DNA from: Fasciola hepatica
Lineage: Eukaryota > Platyhelminthes > Trematoda > Plagiorchiida > Fasciolidae
DNA length: 64,000 nucleotides
Direction of reading: 5' to 3'
Assembly: GCA_948099385.1 (NCBI GenBank)
Contig: CANUEZ040000165.1
Coordinates: forward strand, 5,096,501 to 5,160,500
A program made the translations under genes and the position numbers. The notes beneath the pieces were generated by a model. It searched no databases. It was given only the letters and a program-made list of their open reading frames with translations, and was not told where the DNA came from. How positions within the stretch are numbered: the first letter of the stretch is position 1; each line of letters starts with the position of its first letter. Below are positions 35,547 to 46,121 of this stretch, piece after piece.

Positions 35547-36735
35547 TATGCGTTCTACTTCTGTTAGTAGAGTAGTCAGCGTCTCGTCATCGAGTGTTCG
35601 TTATGAGGTCAGGGCTGTGAGTATTTTCCTTGTCGATCGTATCAGCCTTTCCCAAAAGCCACCACGATGACTGGCATGAGGTGGGTTGAAGTGCCATTTT
35701 ATCCCCTTTGCTACTGTCTTGTTTTGTATTTTGATGTGATCCAGGCGGTTCCACCATTTATCTAACTCCTAATGAGCCCCAGCGAAGTTCGAGCCATTAT
35801 CTGAGTATACATTCTTGGGGGGCCCCGCCTCGCTATGAACCTTTGAAAGGCCATTAGAAATGAATCGGTGGTCACATTGCGCACTATTTCAAGATGGACT
35901 GCTCTGGATTGTAAACATGTTATCAGGCAGCCGTACCTCTTTTTGGTGCTCCCTTGCTGTCGTACAAGTAACGGGCCAAAGCAGTCGACGCCAATTTCCA
36001 CAAACGGGCACCATCCCGGTTTGACTCTTACGGCTGGGAGGGGGCCATCATTTGTTGGCCTGCTACCTCTCTCCGGCGATGACAAGTGATGCAGTGGCCT
36101 ATGACTCTCTTGACCGTCGCTGGCCCCTTTGTCACCTAAAATCGTCGACGTGTATTGTTCAATAAGTGATTCAGACCTGCTTGTCGCTCTTCTCGATGTA
36201 CATGGTCAATCAGGCATCTCGTTATGTGACGGTCATCAGGCATTACCATGAGGTGTTTTGTTTTGTACTCTAGGTTTGAATTCGTCAGCTGCCCTCCAAC
36301 CCTCAGTAGTCCGTTGGTTCGCATGGGGTTTAGTCCTCGGATACTAATGTGCAACAGCCTGCTTCCTTTGGTGTTATCGTCTATCCTGGATAGCTCGCGG
36401 GCCTCGGACGGGAAAGCGTCTAGTTGCAGTAGGCGTAGAACGTCGAGTTTGGCTTTATTCGGCTCGCCCGGTAGTATAGTCCCCACATTCAATGGGTTTT
36501 GTGGTCTCGCGCCTTCCATAATCAGTAAGAGTACTTTGTATTCTGTCTACCAGACCACGGCTCTTAACATTTTTGTCCAGTTGGGAAATTGGCACAGTTT
36601 TTCTATTAGGCTTACGGTCCCCGTGAAGCTTATAGCCAGTATCAGTCTTTTAGTCTCGACATCACCATAATCAGCCTTGGTTATTAATAGCGTTGGCCAC
36701 ATCTCTTTAGCTGCAGTTAGGAAGTCCGGTCCCAT
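35547..36735 (-). pseudogene. BEL-A RNase H end, zinc-binding domain and integrase, broken
   Basis: Pieces in order on the minus strand: LCQFPNWTKMLRAVVW (36547-36735), RIDDNTKGSRLLH...LRVGGQLTNSNLEYKTKHLMVMPD (36136-36519), a zinc-binding HVHREERQAGLNH start, then KPGWCPFVEIGVDCFGPLLVRQQGSTKKRYGCLITCLQSRAVHLEIV (35762-36085) with the first catalytic D in VDCFGP. The second D and the E fall in frame-shifted sequence (the plus-strand complement at 35780-35830 still encodes a YSDNGSNFAG-like block). Integrase would insert element DNA; this copy cannot make it whole. Confidence 0.8.
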
Positions 36736-36762
36736 TGTCTACATCCGCAACCTCTAGTGTTT

Positions 36763-38634
36763 TCAGGCCTCCTGGGCAGAAGTCGGCCGGGCTACCGGCC
36801 GATTGTACATAGTGCCATTGATCGGTTTTAGTCGCTCGTGGATTATAGTGAGTCTGTTGGCCACGAAAGTGTTAAAACGACTGGTAGTGTTGTTTATGTA
36901 ATGAAGTACCGTGGCTGAATCCGTCGAAGAGTTTGGTTCCCAGCTTATCTGATCAAAGCGTCTGCTAATCAGCCCCGCGACCTTCACGGCCGGTACTGCT
37001 GCTATCAGTTCCAGCCTTGGAATCGACACCGTTTTCAGTGGAGCCACTCTCGCCTTTGCGAATAGTATCTGGCTGTGCCACTCACCATTTTCGTCCACCC
37101 AGCAGCCGTAAGCAACTATCCCGTAGCCTATTTCTGATGCATGAGAAAATAAGTGGAGTTGGGCGTCGTTTGTGCAATTGATTACTGTTGAGCGTCTTTG
37201 CGTTTTTATCTCCCCAAGTTGCCCCAGGCTGTTCAGCCAGTCGCGCCATCGCTTATCGTCGTCATCCTGGAGAGGTTCGTCCCAACCCGTCCCTCTTTGG
37301 CACAGCGATTGCAGCAAGCACTTTCCTGGTAACAGCCATGGCGAAACGAAACCTAGGGGATCATAGAGGCTTGGGACAGATGATAGAATTCCTCTCCGTG
37401 TGACTGGTCGTTTGGGTAGGTGTAGAGCGAAAATGAATTTGTCACCTCTGGGTTTCCACTGAAGGCCAAGCGTGCACTCTGTTCGTAAAGAGGATCCCAA
37501 AAGCTCTCTCCTACACTCTATCCTCCCGGACTTCGGGATAACATTGAGCACCTCTTGGCTGTCTGAAGCCCATTTAGTGAGGTTTAATCCTCCGGCCTTT
37601 AGAGTGGCGATCAGTTCGGTCATATAAAGAAAAGCAGTATTTGCTTCCTCAAGGGAACACAGAAAATCGTCCACGTGGAAGTGGACCACTGCTCTTCCCA
37701 GCAAACAGCTGGTGCAGCCGAAAGGCTTGAGGGTTTCCCAGAGGGCAAAATTAGCACAGAAGGGGGACGATACTGTCCCGAAGGGGTGCACGGTCAGCCT
37801 GTATTCGTCAGGTGCTCCATTTGTGTCGTTCTTAGGCCACCAAAGAAGACGGAAGGCTTCCCTATCTTTAACGGGTATCTTCACTTGTAGAAACATTTCA
37901 CGTGTGTCTGCAGAGACGGCTACTCTTCCTAGCCGAAAACGACATAAAACCTCGACTAGTGGTGTTGTCCAGTCTGGGCCCTGTAGTATATGGTCGTTCG
38001 GTGAAACACCCTGACATCTCGCGGCACAGTCGAAAGCCGCTCTGACCTTCCCCGGTTTCTTCGGGTTCACGGCCGGGTGATGGGGTAGGTACCACCTCAA
38101 ATTTGCGCTGAGAAACGATGTATCCACTCTTTCTATATAACCCAAGTCCATGTTATGTTGCATGGCTCGCGTGTATTCTATCCTTAATTGTGGTTCCCGA
38201 AGTAGCCTGGTTTTGAGGAAGCATAATCTTTTCAGGGTCATTTCTAGGCTGTTTGGCATAGGTTCCATGTTGGGTCTCCACGGGACAGGAACCTTGAAAC
38301 GATCTACCACATACGCAGCGTTCTTGGCTGCCACCTTCAAAGCCGCCCTATCTTCTCGTGATGGAGCATCTCTATCGATGGCCAGACCGGCAAATTCGGT
38401 GTCATACAGCTGTTGGAATGCCTGTTCAATGTTGGCCGTTTCCACCGAAGTGCAGTTGATTTGGATTTGTTTGCCGCATCTTCCGTCTGTACTACCATAT
38501 AAAGTCCAGCCGAATATAGTGCGCATTGCACAGGGTGCTTTGTGGCTCCCCATTCTTTGATCCAGGACCCAATGCGCTTCCGGTATATCACAGCCGATCA
38601 GCAGATCAATTTCGTTATTCTGCCACTCCTCCAT
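36763..38634 (-). pseudogene. BEL-A pol: protease end, reverse transcriptase and RNase H
   Basis: A 623-residue frame. It starts in the conserved protease-RT linker (LLIGCDIPEAHWVLDQRMG), then WYLPHHPAVNPKKPGKVRAAFDCAA, LLQGPDWTTPLVEVL, SADTREMFLQVKIP (RT motif A, D retained), LTVHPFGTVSSPFCANFAL, HFHVDDFLCSL (catalytic DD retained) and LYDPLGFVSPWLLPGK. RNase H follows: HLFSHASEIGYG (the first catalytic D has become H), VPRLELIAA and STDSATVLHYINN. It ends early after a frameshift in the NRPVARPTSAQEA region. RT copies element RNA; RNase H removes the RNA strand. Confidence 0.9.
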
Positions 38635-39300
38635 CGTAACCCCGTCGATATGCGGCCACTGCGTCAGAATCGACTGCGCTGACTGAGATGCTCACATCGG
38701 CAGGTCTTTTATGGTGAATGCTTCTAGAGTTTCTGCTCTATCGTTGCTGACCAAGACAGCGAGTTGTAGGTGCAGTTTGGTAGACTGGATGACTTCGGTG
38801 CCATTCACTGTGCACACTGCTAATGAAGATTGATTCCCTATGATACCATATCTCTCTGCGAACCCCGTCCTTAATAACGTGGTATCCGAGCCACTATCTA
38901 TGAAGACCAACTCTTTGACCACCCCTGTTGGGGTCACTACTCCCAAGGCAACTACGCCTAAACGTACCGGTTTATTGGCAGATCGTGACGTTGAACAAAT
39001 AACGCTGGGTTTGGTACTCGCCTCGGATATGGTTACTCTCGCCTGATGCAGCAGCCGATGGTGTCTTCCCGTGCAGCCCTCGTAACCACATCGATTCCTT
39101 GTTCTACAGGCTGCTGCCCGGTGCGTGGTGTTGAGACAGATAAAACATGCTCCTGCCATCCTCGCCATTCCCCACCGTTCGTCTATTGTGGCGTTGCCGA
39201 ACTTGGGGCATTCTGGTAGGCCATGGCTAGTACCACAGGATCTGCAATTTGGTTTCGCAGTAGCATCTCGTGAAATGACGTGTGTATTGGTCCAAGGCTG
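38635..39300 (-). pseudogene. BEL-A nucleocapsid zinc knuckles and aspartic protease
   Basis: From about 39260 the frame encodes one CCHC knuckle (CRSCGTSHGLPEC type), then, from the Met at 39168, CFICLNTTHRAAAC and CGYEGCTGRHHRLLH, the usual BEL/Pao array that binds RNA. The retropepsin motif FIDSGSDTTLL follows about 90 residues after that Met. The frame stops with TGA after TIKDLPM at 38689, where BEL-B has an arginine codon. Sequence up to about 38955 is near-identical to BEL-B; beyond that it diverges sharply. Confidence 0.85.
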
Positions 39301-40291
39301 TTACTTTGGATGTTCCCGTACAGGGGTTTGGACTTGGCTAGTACCGGGCTTGTTTGCTCGGTTGCTGTCCCGGATGAGTCGGCCGAACCTGCTGTCAGCT
39401 ATCTTCGTTTGCCTGTCCAAGTATTTGGTCAGGTCTTCGAAGTTGGCTTCTCTGTTGCTTCGGCTTATCCGTCCTGCTTCTTCCGCCCACCAACCCTGTA
39501 GTTCGGGAGAGAGGTGACGGACTGTTTTTCAAAGTGTGCATGGCATCTACGTCAACCCTGTAACCTGGGTGGTTGAGGGCTATTGAGCAGTTTTGCATCT
39601 TACTCACCAGGTCGGCCATGGTGTAGACGTCGCCCTTGGTTCTCATGCCTCTACCATCACGCCCTATATTAGGTTACGGGCTACTTTGAAAGGTAGGCCA
39701 AACAAGTCCCTTAGAATTTTCCTTGCCCTTGTGTAGCCTTGTTCTGGGTCGAGCATGGTGCACCCGTCGATAGCTCCTCTTGCTCGGCCTCGACAGTGGT
39801 GAGTAATGTAGAGAAGCCTTTGCCCAGTGTCGGTTACCTCATTTTCAACGAACTTCTCGAACTGCCTGACAAACTTGCAGTAGTGCTCTGATCGCTCGGC
39901 GAAAACCGTTAGATCTACTCTTGGAAAATCGATCGATGGTGTTTTGTAGTTGGTGACCGGCATGGGGTTCCCTATCTTATTGCACCCTGATCTATCGGAA
40001 GTGTCTTAGTTGCTGGTCTCATGCTCGCGCTCTTTCTGTATACACTTGTTCTCTGCCTCCTAGGCCTGTAGTCTAGCCGAAAGTAACTGTTGCTCTAGTT
40101 CTAGTATTCTCAGCCTATATAAATCAACATCCTTACGATCCATATTGCCCTCATTGACACATGAACTAGCACTGACAGGACTAGGCGATCTAGCATTAAC
40201 TAAAGGATCAAATGTACCCAAAACCTCCCCAGAGACTTGCCATGTTACTTCCTGTCCGGATTCTAAAGTTTTCGATCCTTTTTCTTGGCAT
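39301..40291 (-). pseudogene. BEL-A gag, broken
   Basis: The Met at 40291 (MPRK) matches the gag start of BEL-B and BEL-C, but an extra base shifts the frame within about five codons. The conserved core is in 39664-39963 (PSIDFPRVDLTVFAERSEHYCKFVRQFEKFVEN, DTGQRLLYITHHCRGRARGAIDGC), typical of the BEL gag domain DUF1759. A TAG at 39664 follows the NLI peptide, as in BEL-B. Two small deletions further on shift and restore the frame. A second in-frame TAA lies at 39301-39303. Confidence 0.85.
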
Positions 40292-40333
40292 TTTGCGTGT
40301 TTTTCCTCGTTCCAAAATTGATCTATTGAGTAT

Positions 40334-40708
40334 TGTTACGAACGTTTGAGCAATGCGTAGCCAGATTCGCAACGGATCCCGAAATCAAAAGGCGATTATC
40401 CGTGGTATTCTACGATACTAGATTATTGTATGAACGATGATACCAAAAAGATACAAACCTCAATAATGCGATCACAAGGACTCAACAGCGAGATACCGAA
40501 TTGAAGCGTATGAGCAGGGAACACGTGCGTCACGCAGGTCCAGAACAAGGATGTGCCAAAGTAGCGCTCTGGCGCGAACAAACAACGATTGGTCCATAAA
40601 AACAACCAGTTTGTAAAGACAAGTCAACAGTGTAGGCGAATAAGTGATGTTAAGAAAAACACTGAATCGCGAGGGAAAAAGGGGGATTTTCCACGACCGG
40701 CTGTTACA
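40334..40708 (-). repeat. BEL-A 5' LTR (mosaic)
   Basis: 375 bases, TGTAACAGCC at the element-sense start and CGTAACA at the end. In element sense the first ~125 bases (U3 end) resemble the BEL-B LTRs (about 11 differences) more than BEL-A's own 3' LTR (about 29 differences); the remaining ~250 bases are nearly identical to BEL-A's 3' LTR and clearly unlike BEL-B. Confidence 0.9.
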
Positions 40709-41117
40709 CGTGGTTACCGTGATATCTTTGTCGTCGTTAGCATATTGCGAAGCAGGACAGCCCCCTTGCGAGGACTGGTTTGGAGAACCATGAAAGGTGG
40801 GAACGGGATGGGGCCAAAGTTTCGTCGGGGAAGCAAACTCTAACGGTTTACATTCGGTGTTCATGGTAGGTGACACTAGGGCCTGATTTAGGTGGGGAAA
40901 CAGAAAAATACACATCCACTGGCACCCAGCTCATGCCGCTCCAAGTGTGATCCACACATTTTTGAGCGTTTGTATTAGTTTTAGTTTTATCGTAGTCAGA
41001 TATCTGGCTGTCAGAGAAGGCGGAGCTGCTTGTGGTAGGTGACAACGGCTCCCACGCCTCGGCCGAAACATAGACCGTGGGTAACAAGCCGCGTTGGGGC
41101 TAGGTCAACCACACAAG
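40709..41117. other. Unassigned spacer between BEL-A and BEL-C
   Basis: About 0.4 kb; a minus frame at 40848-41087 has no recognisable domain. It is neither BEL pol nor Gypsy sequence that I can identify. Confidence 0.35.
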
Positions 41118-42510
41118 TCAGTCCGTAGCAGCACTGCAGCCCACCCCAGTTAGGGTCACCGCTCCCAAGGCAACTAACCCTAGACGTACTGGTTTACCGG
41201 CAGTCCGCGAGGTTGAACAAATCACACTGGGCTTGGTGTTCGTCTCTGGTGTGGTTTCTCTCGCCTGGTGTAACAATCGATGGTGTCCCCCCACGCAACC
41301 CTTGTGACCACATCTGGTACTTACTCGACAAGCTGCCGCCCAGTGCGTGGTTTTGAGGCACACAAAGCAAGTTCATGTCATCCCCGCCATTCCCCAAATT
41401 TCGTCTGTTGCGGCGTTGGTGAACTTCGGGCATTCTAATAGCCCATGGCTGGCATCACAGGACCTGCAAATTGGATGCGCTATAGCTCCGTGTGAAATGG
41501 AGTGTGCATTGGTCCAAGGCTAATATTTCGGATGTTCCCGAGTAGTGGTTTGACCTCTGCTAGTACCAAATTTGTTTACTCGGTTACTGCCCCGTATGAA
41601 GCGGGGCCATCTAGGTTTGCCTGTCCAAGTATTCGGTTGAGTCTTCGGCGTTAGCCTCACGGTCGCCTCGGCTTATACATTCCACCTCTTCCGCCCACCA
41701 ACCCTGTAGTTCAAGAGAGAGGTGACGAACCATGCTCTCCAATGTGTGCATTGCGTCAACGTCAGCCCTGTGACCTAAATTATCGATGGTTATTGAACAT
41801 TTGTGCATTTCGGTCACTAGGTCGGCAGTTGTACAAACTTCGCACTTGGTTTTTTGACCTCTACCATCACGCCCTCTATTAGATTACGGGCTGTCTCGAA
41901 TAGCTGGCGGAACAGGTCCTTTAAAATCTTCTCTGCTTGTGTATAGCCTTGTTCCGGGTCAAGCTTGGTGTACCCATCGATAGTTTCTCTTGCTCGGCCT
42001 CGATAGTAATGAGTAAGGTAGAGAAGCCTCTGCCCGGAACCAGTTATCTTGTTTTTGACGAAAGTTTCGAAATGCCTGATGAGCTTGCAATAATGTTCAA
42101 ATAATCCGTCGAAAACTGTCAGTTCTACTCTTGGCAGATCGATCGTTGGTGGCGTTGATGTTTTATGTTCGGCGACCGGCGTCGGGTTCCCTATTCTAAT
42201 TTGTCCTGACCTGTCAGGTAGTTCGTAGTCCTTGATCTTCCGCTCCCGCTCGTTCTGCCCACACTTCGCTTATACTTCCTGGGCCTGTTGCCTAGCCGAT
42301 GACGGTTGTTGTTCCAGGTCTAATATCCCTAGCTTTAAATAGATCGACATTCTCGCAACCCATATTTCCCTCAGTATTACATGAACTAGCACTGACAGGA
42401 CTTGGTGACCTAGCATCAACTAAGGAATCAAAAGTACCCAAAACCTCCTCGGTGACTTTCCGTATCACCCCCTGTCCAGATTCCAACCTCTTCGATCCTT
42501 TTCTCGGCAT
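41118..42510 (-). pseudogene. BEL-C gag and zinc knuckles, broken
   Basis: Starts MPRKGSKRLESGQGVIRKV at 42510, like BEL-B. The core gag region is interrupted by frame changes. At the position where BEL-A and BEL-B have TAG after NLI, this copy has GAG (41874-41876), giving NLIEGVMVE. Near 41520 it has its own TAG, one codon after the shared TAA of the others, where it reads TAT. The C-terminal part (41194-41433) retains a degraded knuckle array including CGHKGCVGGHHRLLH. Confidence 0.8.
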
Positions 42511-42549
42511 GTTGCGTATTTTCTCGTTCCAAGCTGATCATCTGAGTAT

Positions 42550-42927
42550 TGTAGGTCACGTTTGAGCAATAAGTAGCCAAATTCGCAACGGATCCCGAAA
42601 TCGGAAGGCGATTATCCGTGAAGCTCTACGGTACTAGATTATCAAATTAACAATGCCACGAAACAGATACAAACCCCAATTATGCGATCGTAAGGACTCA
42701 GAAAACTAGAACCGAATTTCGGCTTGCGAGAAAGGAGTACGTGCGTCATGCAAGTCCAGAACAAGGATATGACCGAGCAGCGCGCTGGATGCAAACAAAC
42801 GGGCTTTGGTTCGTAAAACCGTACAGAGCATAAGACAAGCCGATGGTGTAAATAAGTGCGTAATGTTAAAGAAACATGGAACTGCAATGTTTTTTGGGGG
42901 GAGTGATTTCCACGACCGTGCTTTACA
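42550..42927 (-). repeat. BEL-C LTR (5')
   Basis: 378 bases, begins TGTAAAGC and ends CCTACA in element sense. Alignable along its length with the LTRs of BEL-A and BEL-B (shared AATTCGCAACGGATCCCGAA block) but clearly more diverged. Confidence 0.85.
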
Positions 42928-43470
42928 GTCGATAAGCCTCTGGAATATCTGAGCATCATTTCGCAAGCCAAAAGGCATACGTAGGAACTCATAGAAACCA
43001 GAACCGTCGTGACAGAGGTTTTCTTCGCATCTGCCTCGGAAACCGGGGTCTGGTAATAGGCCCGTACCAAAACGATCTTCGAAAAAACAGTCATGCTGTG
43101 AAGTGATGCCGTGGTGTCGTGTGTGGGGTTTCGGACAGATACCACAACGGGTAACTGAGTTGAGTGCGCGATAGTTGCCGCATGACCGCTAACTAATGTC
43201 ATCTTTCTAAAAACCATGTGTAGAGGTGAGGCCTACAGGCAGTGGGAGGGACGAACAATACCTTCGGAAATTGAGGTGCCAAACTCACGTTTGGCAAGAG
43301 CCAGTTTGTCCGGCGCCAGTCGGCAAGGTCGTGCCATGTCTGATGATCCGTTATTGAGAGTGTGGTGCATCAAACGGTCGGTCACTGCATCCATCTCTGC
43401 AGACGGTTTAACCAAAATAGGGAATTCATTAAACAACGACCGAAAGTTGTAAGGAATGTTTAAAAACAAA
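42928..43470 (-). pseudogene. Gypsy reverse transcriptase, N-terminal remnant
   Basis: Read right to left: ARPCRLAPDKLALAKREFGTSISEGIVRPSH (about 43245-43350), the Gypsy block R-RRL-PDKL--AK-EF---L--GI-R-S. Then a VRNPTH trace (family VPKK), and at 42900-42978 MPFGLRNDAQIFQRLID, the hallmark Gypsy MPFGL-NA--TFQR-MD motif. The catalytic YxDD lies beyond the BEL-C junction at 42927/42928 and is missing. Frames change at least twice. Confidence 0.8.
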
Positions 43471-43830
43471 CCTGTGATTCAGTGTGCATATGTTCCAGCT
43501 TCGAGACCCGTAAATTTAGTGTCTGACGAAGGATCGATTAGCTGCAGCCTATCCGCATCCACAAGTGATTCACAGTGCTGCAGAAAATCAATTCCCATTA
43601 TGCTTGCGGGGACGTCCGCAAGGGTGAACGTCCACAGATGCCATCCTCGTGGTCCCAGGTTGACAGCAAGCTACCTCGTGCAGTAGGTAGGAGTGGAGGA
43701 ACCATTCGCCGCGGACAGTCAAAGCGAAGAAGCTAGTGGCTTGTCTTTACCAACCCGAAAGACGGAAACTTGAGCCCCAGTATCGACAAGGAACCTATCT
43801 TTAGTGCACGAATCATGCACACAAAACAAA
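43471..43830 (-). pseudogene. Gypsy aspartic protease remnant
   Basis: The minus strand at about 43750-43800 reads DRFLVDTGAQVSVFRVGKDK, the D-T-G-A active-site loop of Gypsy retropepsins (family FLVDTGA-VSV-P). The rest, towards 43471, is interrupted by stops. The protease would cleave Gag-Pol in the particle. Confidence 0.75.
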
Positions 43831-44868
43831 CGGCCAGCCTGCGACTGTTTGCCTGCGAGCAAGGCCGCTTTTACTCGCAGGCAGGGACGTTTCCGGCCGC
43901 ATATTAAAGCGGCTGCCTGGACCTACGGGCGTCCGGTCCGAAAACGCGGTGTTACCAACAAATACAGCTTGTTGAATGGTCTAGTTTTGATGGTGCGGGT
44001 CGGGCGGATTCACGGCGGACGTGGGCAGTGAAGGGCTGCCGTCCACTCCTTCGCTTACGTGGGCTGCGGCGAGAGGTTGGTACCTTAACTCTACCTTTAT
44101 TGACATTCGACGCTGGATCGATCGAGACTACCGAGGTCCCTCCGGCGATTCATACAGATCACCTCCCCGAAGATGGCATGATTTCTTGGCGATGAGGGGG
44201 TTAACCCCACAGCAGAAGCATGCAACAATCTTGCCGGTCACGGCGGCTGCTCGTTCCAAAAACGAGTCCTCGAGGAGAGCAGTTACAGTGGTCCGAACAG
44301 GAAAAGGCAAGGAGTCCTACCACAGTTCCTTAACTGTCTCCGAATCCTTACAGGCGGGCCCGGCCAGGGGCCGGAGTTGAGCTGGATAGCGGCTGAGTTT
44401 TGTATCTCCTACAGGGCGCCGGGCAAATAGCCGAAGTAACAGCTCCTCTCAAGAAGGTAGGAAATGCTGCAGTATAGCCTCTTTGAGCCAATTGTACGGC
44501 TGCCTTTGAAGAGGATTTAAAAGTAAATCCCTCACTGACGCGATAACATCGCCTGGAACTGCCTCTGAGTCACGGGACAATCGTTGGCATTAGCCGATAG
44601 TCCCAAGTGCCCCAAATTGAAGCTCCAGTGCTGCAGGTGAAACCTCAGGGTCATGTGAGATAAACGCCTCCAGCCTGAAAGCAACCGCAAATAAAGTGGT
44701 GTCTGTCTCAAGCTGCATCTTATCCTCAGGCATGAGTACGTCGCAATAATACACCGTGAAAAATATATATAGTACAGCAAAAAAGAGGACCTGAAACAGC
44801 GCAAAGACCACAGACTCACCGATCGGGTGAATAATCCAGGAAGGTTCTGGAGGTTCCGAACTCACCAG
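43831..44868 (-). pseudogene. Gypsy gag and nucleocapsid remnant
   Basis: Minus strand: a gag N-terminal stretch (DTTLFAVAFRLEAFISHD, about 44660-44720), then RYPAQLRPLAGPACKDSETVKELW, a stop, and DSLPFPVRTTVTALLEDSFLERAAAVTGKIV (44250-44400), matching the Gypsy gag pattern LRELWL-RLP--VR--L------L--LA--AD-I. A degraded zinc knuckle (CFCCGVNPLIAKKSC) follows, and then the protease. Order and strand are consistent with one element. Confidence 0.65.
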
Positions 44869-45297
44869 TAAAAAAGACTTTCGAGCGCCGCTGGTGAAAG
44901 CTTCTTTTATTCAGTCTGACAGCGAAATACCAAGGTAATCCACTCTATCGGACAAATAGAGGCGGCGTAAGTCGGTTGACAGATATAAAAGTGTATTCTA
45001 TTTATCGTGGCGCCGAAACAGTACCGGTAGGAAAGCAAAACCGAACGGAAATGAGAACAACGGCTTAGCAGAAAGCGAACCGCGGGCGAGTACAATCGGC
45101 GAAGGGCCGAAAATGGAAGTGATTCAAAAAGAGGTCGACGGAAGTCTCGGAAAAGTCAGTCCAGTAAAACGCAAGCAATCTAACAAAACGGTGAGGTCGA
45201 TGTCAAACGTCAGAGAACATCGCACGGAAAATAAACCCGGAATGGTGTCAAGCAAACCGTCATTTTCGCAGAACGTTTGAAGTCGTTACAACTCAGT
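44869..45297 (-). repeat. Candidate 5' LTR of the Gypsy element
   Basis: In element sense it would begin TGTAACGACTTC at 45297 and end before ACTGGTGAGTTCGGAACC (about 44851-44868), where TGG starts a plausible tRNA primer-binding site. A TTTTATAT box and AATAAA signals lie inside. There is no second copy in the window to confirm it. Confidence 0.4.
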
Positions 45298-45639
45298 AAC
45301 CGCTCATGGTACATAGCGGATCTCGCAGTTGATGGGCCATGAGGTTTTACGTTTCCCCTCTATTTTTGCCGTGGATTTGAGGAAATAAACAGCGCTGTGG
45401 TAGGTGCCATTCTAGTTTGCGAGCATTCGTAGGAGTTCTTTACCCTTGAATGGCCATGTCGATTACCTGTTCGCTGCAAGCTGAACTCATGTTCTCCATT
45501 AACGGAGCAACCATACCGTCTAAAGTTGAACGACACAAAGTGCTAGATTTCTGGTTAGATTGTAACTTGCCCCTCTCTCATCATCACCAACTTGCGAGCA
45601 GGTCTGCCTTTTGAGTCCCAAATATGATTTGAAGGTCTT
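45298..45639. other. Unassigned, probably broken family 2 LINE sequence
   Basis: No clear frame. It leads into the plus-strand family 2 RT C-terminus, and may be its decayed upstream part. Confidence 0.35.
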
Positions 45640-46121
45640 TCTCGCGCATCTCTCAGGATGATGTCCTCATAATTTTCGGCACGTATATCCGACCTCTGCT
45701 GGAGTACGGTAGTCAGGTAGTGCACTCTGGTCTTGCCCGAGACCGTGAGATCCTAGAAAGAGTTCAGAGGACCTCCACCAAAGCAGTATGGGGTCCGTTT
45801 CATCTACCTTATCCTGTCCGCTTCTCACTCCTCAATCTCTATCCTCTTGACTTAAGACGCGTAAGAGGTGATCTGTTTTTGATGTTTCACCTTTTTGAAT
45901 CAGGTCAAAGCGATTGTTTCTTCTTCGTCTGTCCAGCCTCTTCTCTCCGTGGTCACAGTGGAGATGTTTTCAAACGAGACCACGCACTTCTCCACAGATT
46001 AAACTTTTTTAGCTATAGGGTTAATACTCTGCGAAACGCACTTCCGGGAGATACTGCTCTCTCGCAGAACAAAACTATCTTCAAGAAAAAGTTGGACCTC
46101 TACCTGGGTCTCTCCCAGTAA
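45640..46121 (+). pseudogene. Family 2 LINE reverse transcriptase C-terminal fragment
   Basis: Begins with a TYIRPLLEYGSQVVHSGLARDREILERVQRTSTKAV thumb block and continues LLNLYPLDLRRVRGDLFLMFHLFESG, then RLNFFSYRVNTLRNALPGD and FKKKLDLYLG. It matches the minus-strand family 2 copy at 17300-17760. The palm is absent. The last 133 codons are open, so it is moderately young or by chance intact. Confidence 0.8.

Larger units (their letters stand above)
33998..40708 (-). mobile_element. BEL-A: BEL/Pao LTR retrotransposon, degenerate, with both LTRs
   Basis: Minus-strand element of about 6.7 kb: 5' LTR at 40334-40708, gag, CCHC zinc knuckles, aspartic protease, RT, RNase H, integrase, C-terminal domain, about 0.75 kb of non-coding sequence, then 3' LTR at 33998-34371. 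No env is seen. Flanking five bases are GATGG on the left and CGTGG on the right, not a convincing target-site duplication. Frameshifts and stops break gag and pol. Its gag region is near-identical to that of BEL-B while pol is not, and its two LTRs agree over only two thirds of their length. Confidence 0.9.
41118..42927 (-). mobile_element. BEL-C: 5' fragment of a BEL/Pao element (LTR plus gag)
   Basis: An older, more diverged relative of BEL-A and BEL-B, on the minus strand: LTR at 42550-42927, gag from 42510, zinc knuckles, then homology ends at about 41137 in the same place where BEL-A and BEL-B stop resembling each other. No protease core, RT, integrase or second LTR. On its right it abuts Gypsy RT sequence. 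Confidence 0.85.

Noticed and set aside
38150..38560. 136-codon plus frame antisense to BEL-A RT
   Set aside because: Shadow of the 623-residue RT frame; no homology of its own.
43456..44380. Plus-strand frames in the Gypsy region as host genes
   Set aside because: The opposite strand carries the Gypsy protease and gag motifs; plus frames show no domain.
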